A stretch of 64,000 bases of DNA from Hymenobacter aerilatus (GTDB lineage: Bacteria > Bacteroidota > Bacteroidia > Cytophagales > Hymenobacteraceae): positions 3,824,501 through 3,888,500 of the forward strand of contig NZ_CP095053.1 of NCBI RefSeq assembly GCF_022921095.1. The letters are read 5' to 3'. This document shows positions 30,430 through 40,524 of this stretch, in pieces. The notes beneath the pieces were generated by a model that made no database searches, was not told the DNA's origin, and saw only the letters and a list, made by a program, of their open reading frames with translations. Positions within the stretch are counted from its first letter, which is position 1. Each line of letters begins with the position of its first letter. The position numbers and the translations under genes are program-made.

Positions 30430-33289
30430 ATGACCGACACCGCCGCCCCCGCCAAAAAGCTTTTCTTACTCGACGCCTTCGCCCTGATTTACCGCGCCCA
30501 TTTTGCCTTCAGCAAAAACCCGCGTGTAAACTCCAAAGGTCTGAATACGGGCGCCATCTTGGGCTTCACCAACACGCTGGTGGAGGTGCTGCAAAAGGAG
30601 CGGCCTACCCATATAGGCGTGGCGTTTGACGCGGCCAAGAAGACCTTCCGGCACGAGCAGTTTGCCGACTATAAGGCGCAGCGCCAGGCCATGCCCGAAG
30701 ACATCGGCTTGGCTATTCCGTATATCAAGCAGATTATCAAGGCCTTTCACATTCCAATCCTGATGGTGGAAGGCTACGAGGCCGACGACGTGATTGGCAC
30801 GCTAGCCCAGCGGGCTGAAGCTCAGGGCTTTGGCGAGGTGTATATGATGACGCCCGACAAGGACTATTGCCAGTTGGTGACGGACTGCGTGAAAATCTAC
30901 CGCCCCGCGTTTATGGGCAACGCCGCCGAGGTGCTCGATGTGGCCCATGTGCTCCAGCGCTTCGAGATTGAGCGGGTAGAGCAGGTGATTGACATTCTGG
31001 GCTTGCAGGGAGACGCATCGGACAATATTCCGGGTATTCCGGGCATTGGTGAAAAAAACCGCTAAGAAGCTGATTCAGGAGTTTGGCTCAGTGGAAAACC
31101 TGATTGCTAACGTGGACAAGCTCAAGGGCAAGCAGCAGGAAAATGTGCGCAACTTTGCTGAGCAGGGCCTGATGAGCAAGGAGCTGGCCACCATTCATGT
31201 GAATGCACCCATCGAGTTTGAGGCCGAAAAGCTGGTGCTGGACAAGCCCGATGAAGACGAGCTACGTCGTTTGTTTGATGAACTGGAATTCCGGCAGCTG
31301 TCGGCACGCGTACTCAGTGGCCCTACCCCAGCCACCTCTACCCCGCCACCCAGCCGCGGTGCACGCCGTCCTGCCGTACCGGCTGCCCAGCAGTCGTTGT
31401 TTGATGGGCCCGGCATTACGGCCAGCAGCGCCGAGCTGGCCGAGCTAGAGCCCACCAGTCCGCGCCGTACCCTGGCCGACGTACCTCACCACTACCACCT
31501 CATCGATACGCCCGAAGCGCGTAAGTCGCTGCTCAAGCACCTGCTACAGCAGAAAGAAGTCAGCTTTGATACCGAAACCACTGGCCTCGATACCATGACG
31601 GCGCGGCTGGTCGGGCTGTCGTTTTGCTGGCTGCCGGGCGAGGCCTACTATGTACCGGTGCCTCACGCCGATGCTGTGGCTGCGCAGGCGCTGGTAGACG
31701 AGTTCTGTCCCTTCTTCGAGGCCGAGCATATCCTGAAAATTGGTCAGAACATCAAGTATGACCTCACCATCCTCAAGCACTACGGCGTCGAGATTCGCGG
31801 GCAGCTGTTTGATACCATGCTGGCGCATTACCTGCTGGAGCCCGACATGCGCCACAACATGGATGTGCTGGCCGAAACCTACCTGCACTACACGCCAGTT
31901 AGCATTACGGAGCTGATCGGTCCCAAGGGTAGGAACCAGAAGACCATGGCCGACCTGCCACCCGCCGAGGTGTCGGACTACGCTTGCGAAGACGCTGACG
32001 TGACGTTGCAGCTTAAGCACGTGTTCGAGCCCAAGCTGCAGGCACTCAACCAGCTTAACCTGCTGAACGAGGTGGAAAATCCGCTGGTGCCGGTGCTGGC
32101 TGCCATTGAGTATGAAGGCGTGAAAATTGACTCACACGCCATGGGCGAGTACTCGGCTGAACTGCAAGGCTACATCACGGAGCTGGAGCAGCAGATTTTT
32201 GTGGCGGCCGGTGAGGAGTTCAACATTGGCTCGCCCAAGCAGTTGGGCGAGGTGCTGTTTGACCGAATGGGCCTGGGCGGCAACAAAATCAAGAAGACTA
32301 AAACCGGCCAATACGCTACCGGCGAGGAAATATTAAGCCAGTTGGCTGCCGAAGCGCCTATTGCGGGCCTCATCCTGGAGCACCGCCAGCTCACCAAGCT
32401 GCGCTCCACTTATGTGGAGGCCCTACCCCAGCTGGTATGCGAGCTGGATGGGCGCGTGCACACCTCCTTCAATCAGGCCGTAACAGCCACCGGCCGCCTC
32501 AGCAGTACCAACCCCAACCTGCAGAACATTCCTATCCGTACCGAGAAGGGTAGGGAAATCCGAAAGGCCTTTGTGCCCCGCGACGCCAACCATGTGCTAC
32601 TCGCTGCTGACTATTCGCAGATTGAGCTGCGCATCATGGCCGATTTTTCGGGTGATAAGACCATGATTGAGGCTTTCCGCCTGGGACAGGATATCCATGC
32701 CAGCACGGCCAGCAAAGTGTTTGGGGTAGGGCTGAACGAGGTAGACGGCGAGATGCGCCGCAAAGCCAAGACTGTCAACTTCGGCATCATCTACGGCATA
32801 TCGGCCTTCGGCCTGGCCCAGCGCCTAAGCATTTCGCGCAAGGAAGCCACCGATATCATTGATGCCTATTTTCAGGAATTCCCGGCCGTGAAGCAGTTCA
32901 TGGACGACAGCATCAATAAGGCCCGCGAGTTGGAATATGCCGAAACTCTCCTGGGTCGCCGTCGCTACCTGCGCGACATCAACTCGCGCAACGCCACTTT
33001 GCGCGGCTACACAGAGCGCAACGCCATCAACGCCCCCATCCAAGGCACCGCGGCCGACATCATCAAAAAGGCCATGATCGACATTCACCACTGGCTGGTG
33101 GACCAGAAACTCGGTACGCGCATGATCCTGCAAGTACACGACGAACTAGTGTTCGATGTACCAAAAGAGGAATTGGCTGTTGTGACCCCTAAGGTTCAAG
33201 AACTAATGGCTACGGCCCTGCTACTACCCCACGGTGTCCCATTAGAAGTGGAAGCCGGCACGGGCAGCAACTGGTTGCAGGCGCATTAA
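30430..33289 (+). pseudogene. polA: DNA polymerase I, interrupted by a one-base frameshift
   Basis: The gene is read in two frames. Codons 1-211 (30430-31065) encode the 5' nuclease domain (KKLFLLDAFALIYRAHFAF, YEADDVIGTLA, GIPGIGEK) and end at TAA after an A7 run at 31052-31058. With six A the reading continues GEKTAKKLI in the frame that runs to 33289. The second part has an intact proofreading domain (FDTETTGLDT) and polymerase motifs A (ADYSQIELRIMADFSGD), B (RRKAKTVNFGIIYGI) and C (VHDELVFDV). Both parts are otherwise full and undecayed, so the extra A may be a sequencing error in a homopolymer. A true frameshift would leave a separate 5' nuclease and, if translated from an internal start, a Klenow-like fragment. 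Confidence 0.9.
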
Positions 33290-33385
33290 GAGCACCTATT
33301 TACCAAAAGTAGAATGCAGTGTTTTAGCTTCCGTAATCGTTTGCAGAAGCCGAAATAATGCCATGTATTCGGTATATACTATCTA
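33290..33385. other. AT-rich intergenic DNA upstream of the polysaccharide cluster
   Basis: This is the first part of the 313-bp gap between polA and the Wza-like gene. It has no open frame of note. The hairpin at 33386-33420 follows, and the remainder up to 33602 is also non-coding. Confidence 0.4.
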
Positions 33386-33420
33386 AATTTCGCAAAAAGA
33401 TTATATTTCTTTGCGAAATT
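33386..33420. promoter_or_regulatory. Inverted repeat, terminator or operator
   Basis: Two perfect 11-bp arms (AATTTCGCAAA / TTTGCGAAATT) are separated by 13 bp, 97 bp after polA and about 180 bp before the polysaccharide cluster. It could be the polA terminator or a binding site for a cluster regulator; the sequence does not decide. Confidence 0.45.
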
Positions 33421-33602
33421 GAATAATATTGTTGTTTTTTGTAAATATTTCTCCTCCACAAAGTAGCATTAGATGCTGCTCTCACGCTTTTGCTTGCCGT
33501 TCGCTGCGCAGTTCTGTTGATCGGCTAACAAAAATGCTAGCCCTCCGGCTATAAAATTCCCAATTAGAAACACTCTTTTTTCCCGGTACGGTCATCGACA
33601 AC

Positions 33603-34403
33603 ATGATTATCACACTATTCAGCAACAGGGCGTACCTGCGTTTATTGTCTTTTATAGCTGTACTGATTGCCGTCAGTGGCTGTGCAGCTGACCGTAATTT
33701 GGTGTATTTCAGCAACCTGAAAAACTCTGATGAGTTTCAGGTTCCAGTCACGAGTGTAGTCTCTCCTAAGATTCAGCCTGACGACCTGTTGTCCATTACT
33801 GTTAGCAGCCTGAATCCAGAGTCGAATGTCTTATTCAATAATGGCGTGATTCCTTCTACTAGCGGCAATCTTCCCGCTACTCCTACCCGCATAGACAATG
33901 GCTACTTAGTGGACGCTAATAATAATATTAATTTTCCTGTACTAGGATTAATTAAGCTCGGCGGCCTCACTAAAGAAGAAGCTACCACCAAATTAACCGA
34001 TGCCATTCGGATACACGTCAAAAATCCTATCGTAAATATCCGCTTCCTAAATTTTAAGATTACAGTAATCGGTGAAGTTACGCGCCCAGCTAGTTTCACT
34101 ATCCCAACAGAGCGCATTAATATTTTAGAAGCGCTAGGCTTGGCCGGCGATATGACAGCCTACGGAAAGCGAGAAAATGTGCTGATCATTCGCGAAAAGG
34201 ATGGCTTGCGCACTACTACGCGCGTGAATCTGAACGATAAAAATATATTGAGCTCGCCTTATTTTTATCTGCAACAGAATGATATCGTTTATGTAGAACC
34301 GGACAAGGCAAAGGCGCTTCAAGTCAGCACTAGAACCTATTATTTACCTATTGTTTTAACTGCTATTTCTGTTATAAGTATTCTGTTCACTGCACTTAAA
34401 TAA
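33603..34403 (+). CDS. Wza-like polysaccharide export lipoprotein
   Basis: This 266-residue outer membrane lipoprotein has a signal ending LIAVSGC. The polysaccharide-export (Poly_export) domain is at about 55-150 (IQPDDLLSITVSSLNPES). SLBB-type repeats follow (ITVIGEVTRPASFTIPTERINILEALGLAGDM), and a C-terminal hydrophobic helix (YYLPIVLTAISVISILFTAL) is present. It forms the export channel together with the Wzc-like protein encoded 11 bp downstream. It is the first gene of the cluster. Confidence 0.94.
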   Translation: MIITLFSNRAYLRLLSFIAVLIAVSGCAADRNLVYFSNLKNSDEFQVPVTSVVSPKIQPDDLLSITVSSLNPESNVLFNNGVIPSTSGNLPATPTRIDNGYLVDANNNINFPVLGLIKLGGLTKEEATTKLTDAIRIHVKNPIVNIRFLNFKITVIGEVTRPASFTIPTERINILEALGLAGDMTAYGKRENVLIIREKDGLRTTTRVNLNDKNILSSPYFYLQQNDIVYVEPDKAKALQVSTRTYYLPIVLTAISVISILFTALK

Positions 34404-34414
34404 TTCTTACTTTG

Positions 34415-36760
34415 ATGAATACCAAGGAGCTATTTCCACTGCAGGTTGAGCAGCCCGAGGCGAAGAGCCTAAAGAATATTTTGTCGTATTATCTAAGGTA
34501 CTGGTACCTTTTTGCTTTCGGTATTGCATTAGCATTGGGCGTTGCTTTCGCCTATCTCCGATATTATGCGATTCCCCGCTATCAGATTACAAGCACCGTA
34601 TTGGTGAAGGATGATGATGGTGGCGGAACAGCTATGTCCAGCGGGGCTATCGATCTTAACGTTTTCAGATCTTCTAAAAATCTGAACAACGAAATAGAAA
34701 TTCTAAAGTCTGCGGACCTCATGCACCGTGTAGTGAAGGAGTTGGACTTAGGTACCACTTACTACGTGGAGGGCAGATTCCGAAATGATGAATTGTATAA
34801 TAGTGGTAATCCTATTCGCACAATTGTCAGCAAGTTGGACACCAATATTGTCAACAAAGACATTTATTTGGTTGCAAAGTCAAACATTGAATATCAGCTA
34901 TTCGACAATAATGATGAACAGGGTATTACCTACCGTTTTGGCCAGTTAATCCATAAGCCCTATGGTTCTTTCACAATTGTTGCTAACAATAATACCTTAT
35001 TGAAAGAATATTTAAATAAAAAGATAATTATAGGATTGCACGATACACGCGACGTAGCCGAAAATTTCAGTAGTGGCTTAACAGTATCTCCTATAAAGGA
35101 AGATGCTACTGTGCTACGCATTGGTATCACAGATGCTATTCCTTCAAGAGGAGTTGATATTGTAAATAAGCTGGTTCAAGTATATAACAAAGAGGCCCTA
35201 GAGGACCGGAATATAACGGCAACAAATACCATTGCTTTTCTGGACGACCGGTTGAAATATATCACCGGTGAGCTATCGGATGTAGAGAAGAGCGTTGCGC
35301 AATACAAAAGCTCTAATGAGCTAACCGACGTGACAACGCAGGCCTCTAACTATGTAGAGCAAGCGAGTGATTATAACAAGCGCTTATCTGACTGGGCTAT
35401 TCAAATTGATATTTTAGAATCAATTGAGAGCTATCTGAAGCAGAACAAGGGTCAATATAAGATGGTGCCTAGTACGCTCGGCATTCAAGATGAGACGCTG
35501 TTGGGCCTGATCAACAAGTTCAACGAATTACAATTAGAACGTGAACGTATGTTGCGCACTACGGAAGTAGATAATCCGCTTGTGCAAAACTTCAATGAGC
35601 AATTGAATAATCTGCGGGCTAATATTCTTGAGAACTTAGGTAATATAAAGAGAAGCCTCGTTATTACCAGCAACAGTTTAAAAGCCAGTTCTGGTCAATT
35701 TAAATCAAGAATCCAACGTGTTCCTAAAGTAGAAAGGGAATTGCAAGAGATAAACCGTCAACAAGAGACTAAGCAAAAGCTCTACCTATTCTTATTACAG
35801 AGAAGAGAGGAAGCTGCTATATCGCTGGCCTCTACTGTTTCCAACTCAAGGATAATTGATACGGCTACTAGCACTAATTATCCCATCAGCCCCAGTAAAC
35901 AGATTATTTATCTGACCGCTTTGCTGCTAGGCGCTCTTGTACCTTTTGGCATCCTGTATACCAAGGATTTGCTGAACGACAAAATTCGCACGCAGCAGGA
36001 TGTAGAGCGTTTAACAAACACGCCTATTCTGGGAGAATTAGCGCATAATTCGTCTGGTACTCTTGTCGTAACTAGAGAGAACAAATCAGCTTTGGCTGAG
36101 ATGTTCCGATTAATTCGCTCTAACCTCAGCTTCGCGGCTGGCAACGCCGAGAATGGAAAAGTTATCCTAGTAACGTCCAGCATGAGTGGCGAAGGAAAAA
36201 CATTCTTCACCATCAACTTAGGCGCCTCGCTTGTATTGGCAGGCAAGCGTACGCTGCTGATAGAATTAGATCTACGCAATCCTAGTTTATTATTCGAGCT
36301 AGGTGAAAAAGTTACGACAGGCTTAACGGATTATATTCAGTCAAACGAGGTACGCATTCAGGACATTATCCGTCCTATTAATAGTATTCCCGATCTAGAT
36401 ATAATTGGAGCCGGTACCAGTTTGGCTGCAAACCCAGCTGAGCTAATGATGTCTGATAAGCTCCAGTATTTAATCAGTGAGTTAAAAGATATGTACGACC
36501 ACATAATTATTGACACAGCTCCTATTGGTCGGGTTTCGGATGCTTTTAGCTTGCGCACATTGGTTAATCAAACCATTTATGTAGTGCGTTACAACTACAC
36601 TGATAAGAGACAAATAAATATAATATCGAACATCTTCAATAATAATTTATTACCCAATCCAATGATTGTGTTGAATGATGCTAAAAAATCAAATGAATAT
36701 GGCTACGGACATGGCTATGGTTATGAAGTTAAGAAGAAAAGAACTCTGCTCACCAAGTAG
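34415..36760 (+). CDS. Wzc-like chain-length regulator and tyrosine kinase
   Basis: This 781-residue inner-membrane protein has an N-terminal Wzz domain with a first membrane helix at about 30-50 and a long coiled-coil periplasmic part. A second helix lies at about 490-510. A BY-kinase domain follows with Walker A (SSMSGEGKTFFT, about 590), Walker A' (LLIELDLRNPSL) and Walker B (HIIIDTAPIG). The C terminus has a Tyr cluster (EYGYGHGYGYEV), the likely autophosphorylation sites. It controls assembly and export of the polysaccharide with the Wza-like protein. A TTG codon just upstream is also in frame; the ATG at 34415 was used. Confidence 0.94.
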   Translation: MNTKELFPLQVEQPEAKSLKNILSYYLRYWYLFAFGIALALGVAFAYLRYYAIPRYQITSTVLVKDDDGGGTAMSSGAIDLNVFRSSKNLNNEIEILKSADLMHRVVKELDLGTTYYVEGRFRNDELYNSGNPIRTIVSKLDTNIVNKDIYLVAKSNIEYQLFDNNDEQGITYRFGQLIHKPYGSFTIVANNNTLLKEYLNKKIIIGLHDTRDVAENFSSGLTVSPIKEDATVLRIGITDAIPSRGVDIVNKLVQVYNKEALEDRNITATNTIAFLDDRLKYITGELSDVEKSVAQYKSSNELTDVTTQASNYVEQASDYNKRLSDWAIQIDILESIESYLKQNKGQYKMVPSTLGIQDETLLGLINKFNELQLERERMLRTTEVDNPLVQNFNEQLNNLRANILENLGNIKRSLVITSNSLKASSGQFKSRIQRVPKVERELQEINRQQETKQKLYLFLLQRREEAAISLASTVSNSRIIDTATSTNYPISPSKQIIYLTALLLGALVPFGILYTKDLLNDKIRTQQDVERLTNTPILGELAHNSSGTLVVTRENKSALAEMFRLIRSNLSFAAGNAENGKVILVTSSMSGEGKTFFTINLGASLVLAGKRTLLIELDLRNPSLLFELGEKVTTGLTDYIQSNEVRIQDIIRPINSIPDLDIIGAGTSLAANPAELMMSDKLQYLISELKDMYDHIIIDTAPIGRVSDAFSLRTLVNQTIYVVRYNYTDKRQINIISNIFNNNLLPNPMIVLNDAKKSNEYGYGHGYGYEVKKKRTLLTK

Positions 36761-36791
36761 AGCCTTACACCCTTAAACCCATAATTTCAGC

Positions 36792-37712
36792 ATGGTACGT
36801 ATTACCATCGTTATTCCTACCTACAAACGGCCAAAGTTTTTGGCGGAGGCTGTCAACACCTGTATACAGCAGACGTATCCTCCGCACGCTATACTAATTG
36901 GGGATGACTCGCCTGACACCGTAACGCAGGATGTAGTAGAGGCTTTGCAGGCCACCACTACTATTCCTATTCACTATATCCATCATCAGCCCCCATTACG
37001 GCAGGCGGGCAACGTGAATGCCTTGATGCAGCGTGTAGAAAGCGAAAAGCTTATGCTGCTGCATGATGACGACGCGTTGCTGCCTACCGCGCTTGAAACA
37101 TTGGCAGCCGAGTTTGAGCGCGACCCGACCATTGAGGTAGCGTATGGGCAGCAATACATCATTACAGACGACGGAGAAATTTCCTACCCCCGATCTGTCT
37201 TATTTAATGAGGCGTTCTACCGCACGCCTCCGTATGCCGGCTCTACCCTTACCTCATTGGAGGCGGGCATGGTTCAGCAGTTTCCTAACAACGCGTATGT
37301 GATGAACACCGAGCTGGCCCAACGGGTAGGGTACCGGGAGGTAGGTGACGTATGCGATTTTGACTTTGGCTTTCGGGTTGGACAAACAGGTGCGAAAATT
37401 CACTTTGTGCCAACATACACAGCCAAATACCGCATCTCAAACTCTGCTGTTTCTACCGGCAAACAAAATGATGCTGGTCTGGCTTCCTACCTAATGGTGA
37501 AGGAAGTGCCGGTTCCAGCGCAATCGGCACAGCTAAAAAAGAAGTGGCTGAAAAGCCGAGCTGCCGTAGCTGTAGGACAAGCCATTGCCAATAAGCGTTT
37601 CAAAACGGCTATTCGCATCTATTTCAGCGAAGATCACCTGAGCAAAATTCCTACCCTGGGTGGTATCAAGCGGTTGCTGAACATTCTTTTGCTTGGGCAT
37701 CTGCCCATCTAA
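36792..37712 (+). CDS. Glycosyltransferase family 2
   Basis: This 306-residue GT-A fold enzyme starts RITIVIPTYKRPKFLAEAV, with IGDDSPD and LLHDDDALLP as the nucleotide-sugar and metal-binding Asp motifs. It adds a sugar to the growing repeat unit on the cytoplasmic side; donor and acceptor are unknown. It starts 31 bp after the Wzc-like gene and is followed by the flippase gene. Confidence 0.9.
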   Translation: MVRITIVIPTYKRPKFLAEAVNTCIQQTYPPHAILIGDDSPDTVTQDVVEALQATTTIPIHYIHHQPPLRQAGNVNALMQRVESEKLMLLHDDDALLPTALETLAAEFERDPTIEVAYGQQYIITDDGEISYPRSVLFNEAFYRTPPYAGSTLTSLEAGMVQQFPNNAYVMNTELAQRVGYREVGDVCDFDFGFRVGQTGAKIHFVPTYTAKYRISNSAVSTGKQNDAGLASYLMVKEVPVPAQSAQLKKKWLKSRAAVAVGQAIANKRFKTAIRIYFSEDHLSKIPTLGGIKRLLNILLLGHLPI

Positions 37713-37735
37713 ATTTCCGCTTTCGCACCTACTGC

Positions 37736-39052
37736 ATGAAAGTACTTACACAACGTATCCAAACCAGTTCAAAAGCGGCCAAGCTACTCGAATGGGGAAA
37801 GCTAGTGACCGTTATGGGCTCAGCGCAAATTGCATTACAGGCACTGGGATTTGTTGGGGGCATTTTGGTAATACGTCTTCTCCCCACGCAGGAGTATGCA
37901 TTGTACACGCTCGCTAATACAATGCTTGGTACGATGGTTCTGTTGGCCGACGGAGGTATTTCTACCGGCGTGATGGCCCAAGGAGGCCAGGTATGGCAAG
38001 ACCGTGAACGGCTAGGAGTTGTGTTGGCGACTGGCATGGACTTACGTCGCAAGTTTGCCATAATCAGCTTGTTAGTCGCAACACCTGCTTTAATCTATTT
38101 GTTGCGACACCAGAATGCAAGTTGGCTATTAACTATTTTATTAACGCTGTCGTTAATCCCAGCCTTTTTTACAGCACTCTCTGGCACTCTGTGGGAAATC
38201 GCTCCAAAACTGCATCAACGCATTGGCTTGTTGCAATCAATTCAAGTAGGGGCCTCAATAGGAAGGCTTATTCTATTAGGAGCTAGTCTCTTTCTCTTCC
38301 CATGGTCATACATTGCAGTATTAGCAGCTGGTATACCTCAGATATGGGCTAATTTTCGATTGCGTAAGCTAGCCCATACTCTTGCTGCACCTAATCAGCC
38401 CATTGACCCTGTTATCAGACAAGACATTCTGAACAAGGTTAAGCGCCTGTTACCTGATGCTATCTACTATTGTTTTTCTGCTCAATTCGCAGTTTGGGTA
38501 ATGTCGATTTTCGGCTCCACTACAGCAGTTGCTTCTTTAGGAGCATTGGGCCGATTGGCTGTAGCCTTGAGCTTATTCACAGCAATGTTCTCCGCATTAG
38601 TCTTGCCGCGTTTTGCTCGTTTGCCATACGATAGTGCTTTATTAATGCGTCAATTCAGTCGCATTATCACAGGTATGCTTTTGCTATGCGCAGCTATAGT
38701 TGGCGGGGTCTGGCTATTCTCTACACCCATCCTATGGGTATTGGGCAGGCAATACGCTAATCTGGAAAGCGAGATTGTGCTTATGATGATTGGCAAATGC
38801 ATCGGGTTGGTAGCTTATTCAGCATTTTCGCTTTGCACAAGCAAAGGCTGGGTTATCAATCCTATAGTGTCTATTTCGCTTAGTATGGCATCTATTGTCT
38901 GTGGTGCCTTCTTCGTTGATGTGACCTCTCTACGCGGCATTTTCATACTTGACATTTTCGTGGCCGCTGTGCAACTGATCATGCACCTCGTGTACGGCTA
39001 CTTGCAATTTCACAGTGCAAAACCTGTTTCTGAGCTTTCAGAAATAGAGTAA
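37736..39052 (+). CDS. Polysaccharide flippase, Wzx-like
   Basis: This 438-residue inner-membrane protein has about 12 hydrophobic helices in the MATE/MOP pattern. The N terminus (GSAQIALQALGFVGGILVIRLLPTQEYALYTLANTM) is typical of lipid-linked oligosaccharide flippases. It would move the undecaprenyl-linked repeat unit across the membrane. The composition is more AT-rich than in the core genes. It sits between a GT2 and a GT4 gene. Confidence 0.9.
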   Translation: MKVLTQRIQTSSKAAKLLEWGKLVTVMGSAQIALQALGFVGGILVIRLLPTQEYALYTLANTMLGTMVLLADGGISTGVMAQGGQVWQDRERLGVVLATGMDLRRKFAIISLLVATPALIYLLRHQNASWLLTILLTLSLIPAFFTALSGTLWEIAPKLHQRIGLLQSIQVGASIGRLILLGASLFLFPWSYIAVLAAGIPQIWANFRLRKLAHTLAAPNQPIDPVIRQDILNKVKRLLPDAIYYCFSAQFAVWVMSIFGSTTAVASLGALGRLAVALSLFTAMFSALVLPRFARLPYDSALLMRQFSRIITGMLLLCAAIVGGVWLFSTPILWVLGRQYANLESEIVLMMIGKCIGLVAYSAFSLCTSKGWVINPIVSISLSMASIVCGAFFVDVTSLRGIFILDIFVAAVQLIMHLVYGYLQFHSAKPVSELSEIE

Positions 39053-39096
39053 ACATTACTTACTGATCTCCTTGTTGCAGCCTTCCTGGTTAGCGT

Positions 39097-40140
39097 ATGA
39101 AAGACAAAAAAACCAAGTTGCTTATTGTCGGGGCCACACAGGGCGGTTATGGTGGTATCGAGGCTTTCATGATAGCAATGGCTGAAGCCGCTGCGGCATG
39201 GCCTGAATTTGACGTTCGGCTATGCTTCAAAATCGTGAAAGGCGCCACTTTCAAAGATGACCTTCGAGCACTAGCTGAGAATGTTTGCTCGCAGGTGTAT
39301 TATGTAGAACGTGGTTCGAAAGAGCTAGGAGCGTTGGTATCGTGGGCTGATGTATTGCATGTTCAAAATATGCCACCCGACATTGTACTTCCCGCGAAAT
39401 TATTAGGTAAAAAAATCTTTCTAACCGTTCATAATCGACGCATTCCAACGGCCAGTCTACATAATGCTATCTGGGCTTTCACTATTAAGTTAGCGAAGCA
39501 GCGTTGGTATAACTCTAACTTTGTATGGGGAACTTGGGAGCCGAATACTAAATCAGCTAATAGCGCATGTGTTCCTACTGTATGCCGCCTACCGCATCTG
39601 CAATACCCCATTAATCAACGCCGTGGCTTCCTGTTTGTGGGACGCTGGATTAATCACAAAGGATTGGAAGAAATCTTGCATGCTTATGCACAATGTAATT
39701 TTGATCCAGCCGAATGGCCGCTCACTATATTAGGTGACGGCCCACTGAAACCTACAGTATTAGCGCTTCAACAAGAGTTGAACCTGCCACAAATCCATAT
39801 GCCTGGTTTTGTAGATGATAATAGCAAGCAACATTATTTAGCATCTGCCCGCTGGTTGTTAGCTCCGGCCCGTACCCAGGAAGATATGGGTCTAACACCG
39901 ATTGAAGCACGTAGTGTTGGCGTACCTGCTATCGTCACACGTGATGGAGGATTACCGGAGTCAGGTGGACCAGCAGCTCTGCTCGCTGAACCTGGTGATA
40001 TTGCAGGTTTAGCTGATTGCATGCGACAAGCAGCTGCTATGACAATTACCGAATACACAGAGCGGAGCATGCTCAGCCTTGATTCACTTGCCAATTATTT
40101 AAAACCCATGGAATTCTACAGGAATGCTTTCCGCAACTAG
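39097..40140 (+). CDS. Glycosyltransferase family 4
   Basis: This 347-residue GT-B enzyme has an N-terminal domain (LLIVGATQGGYGGIEAFM). Its C-terminal donor-binding domain (FLFVGRWINHKGLEEILHAY, ILGDGPLKP, APARTQEDMGLTPIEARSVGVPAIVT) carries the E-x7-E motif region. It probably transfers a hexose to the repeat unit. It is followed by a 384-bp non-coding gap. Confidence 0.9.
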   Translation: MKDKKTKLLIVGATQGGYGGIEAFMIAMAEAAAAWPEFDVRLCFKIVKGATFKDDLRALAENVCSQVYYVERGSKELGALVSWADVLHVQNMPPDIVLPAKLLGKKIFLTVHNRRIPTASLHNAIWAFTIKLAKQRWYNSNFVWGTWEPNTKSANSACVPTVCRLPHLQYPINQRRGFLFVGRWINHKGLEEILHAYAQCNFDPAEWPLTILGDGPLKPTVLALQQELNLPQIHMPGFVDDNSKQHYLASARWLLAPARTQEDMGLTPIEARSVGVPAIVTRDGGLPESGGPAALLAEPGDIAGLADCMRQAAAMTITEYTERSMLSLDSLANYLKPMEFYRNAFRN

Positions 40141-40524
40141 TAGTTTTCAATGACTGAAACTCCTTTAAAAGCTCGCTTTTAAACTAATGTGTGCTTACTA
40201 AGCTGATTGTGAAACCAACAATAATATATGTCAGGTTGGCTCCATTTTACAAAAAGCAACATCATAAAGGACACACTTTAATGTTTGTTTGGTTGGATGC
40301 GTTCGCCAATATCTTTCCTGTCATAGGCGAGCTTTGAACTTTGCGTTTAAACTCTATGCCAGCAAGATTAATAGAACGTCTACAGTACAGCACTAGTGAT
40401 AATAGCTTGTAGCTAAAATTTCACTAAACATACTGTATCTGCATAGCAGCAAGCAATACATAGTTCTTATCTATTCTGTCGTCAATAAATAGCAGAATCA
40501 CCAGCATCTACTCTCTTCTTCGTC
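40141..40524. other. Gap inside the polysaccharide cluster
   Basis: 384 bp without a convincing gene. The DNA is AT-rich. It holds only frames under 20 codons, for example one starting MFVWLDAFANIF at about 40281. It may be a remnant of a lost gene or hold an internal promoter; neither is shown by the sequence. Confidence 0.5.

Noticed and set aside
31052..31059. Slippery heptamer A AAA AAC in polA as a programmed -1 frameshift
   Set aside because: A -1 shift does not reach the frame of the polymerase part; a +1 shift or one A fewer is needed.
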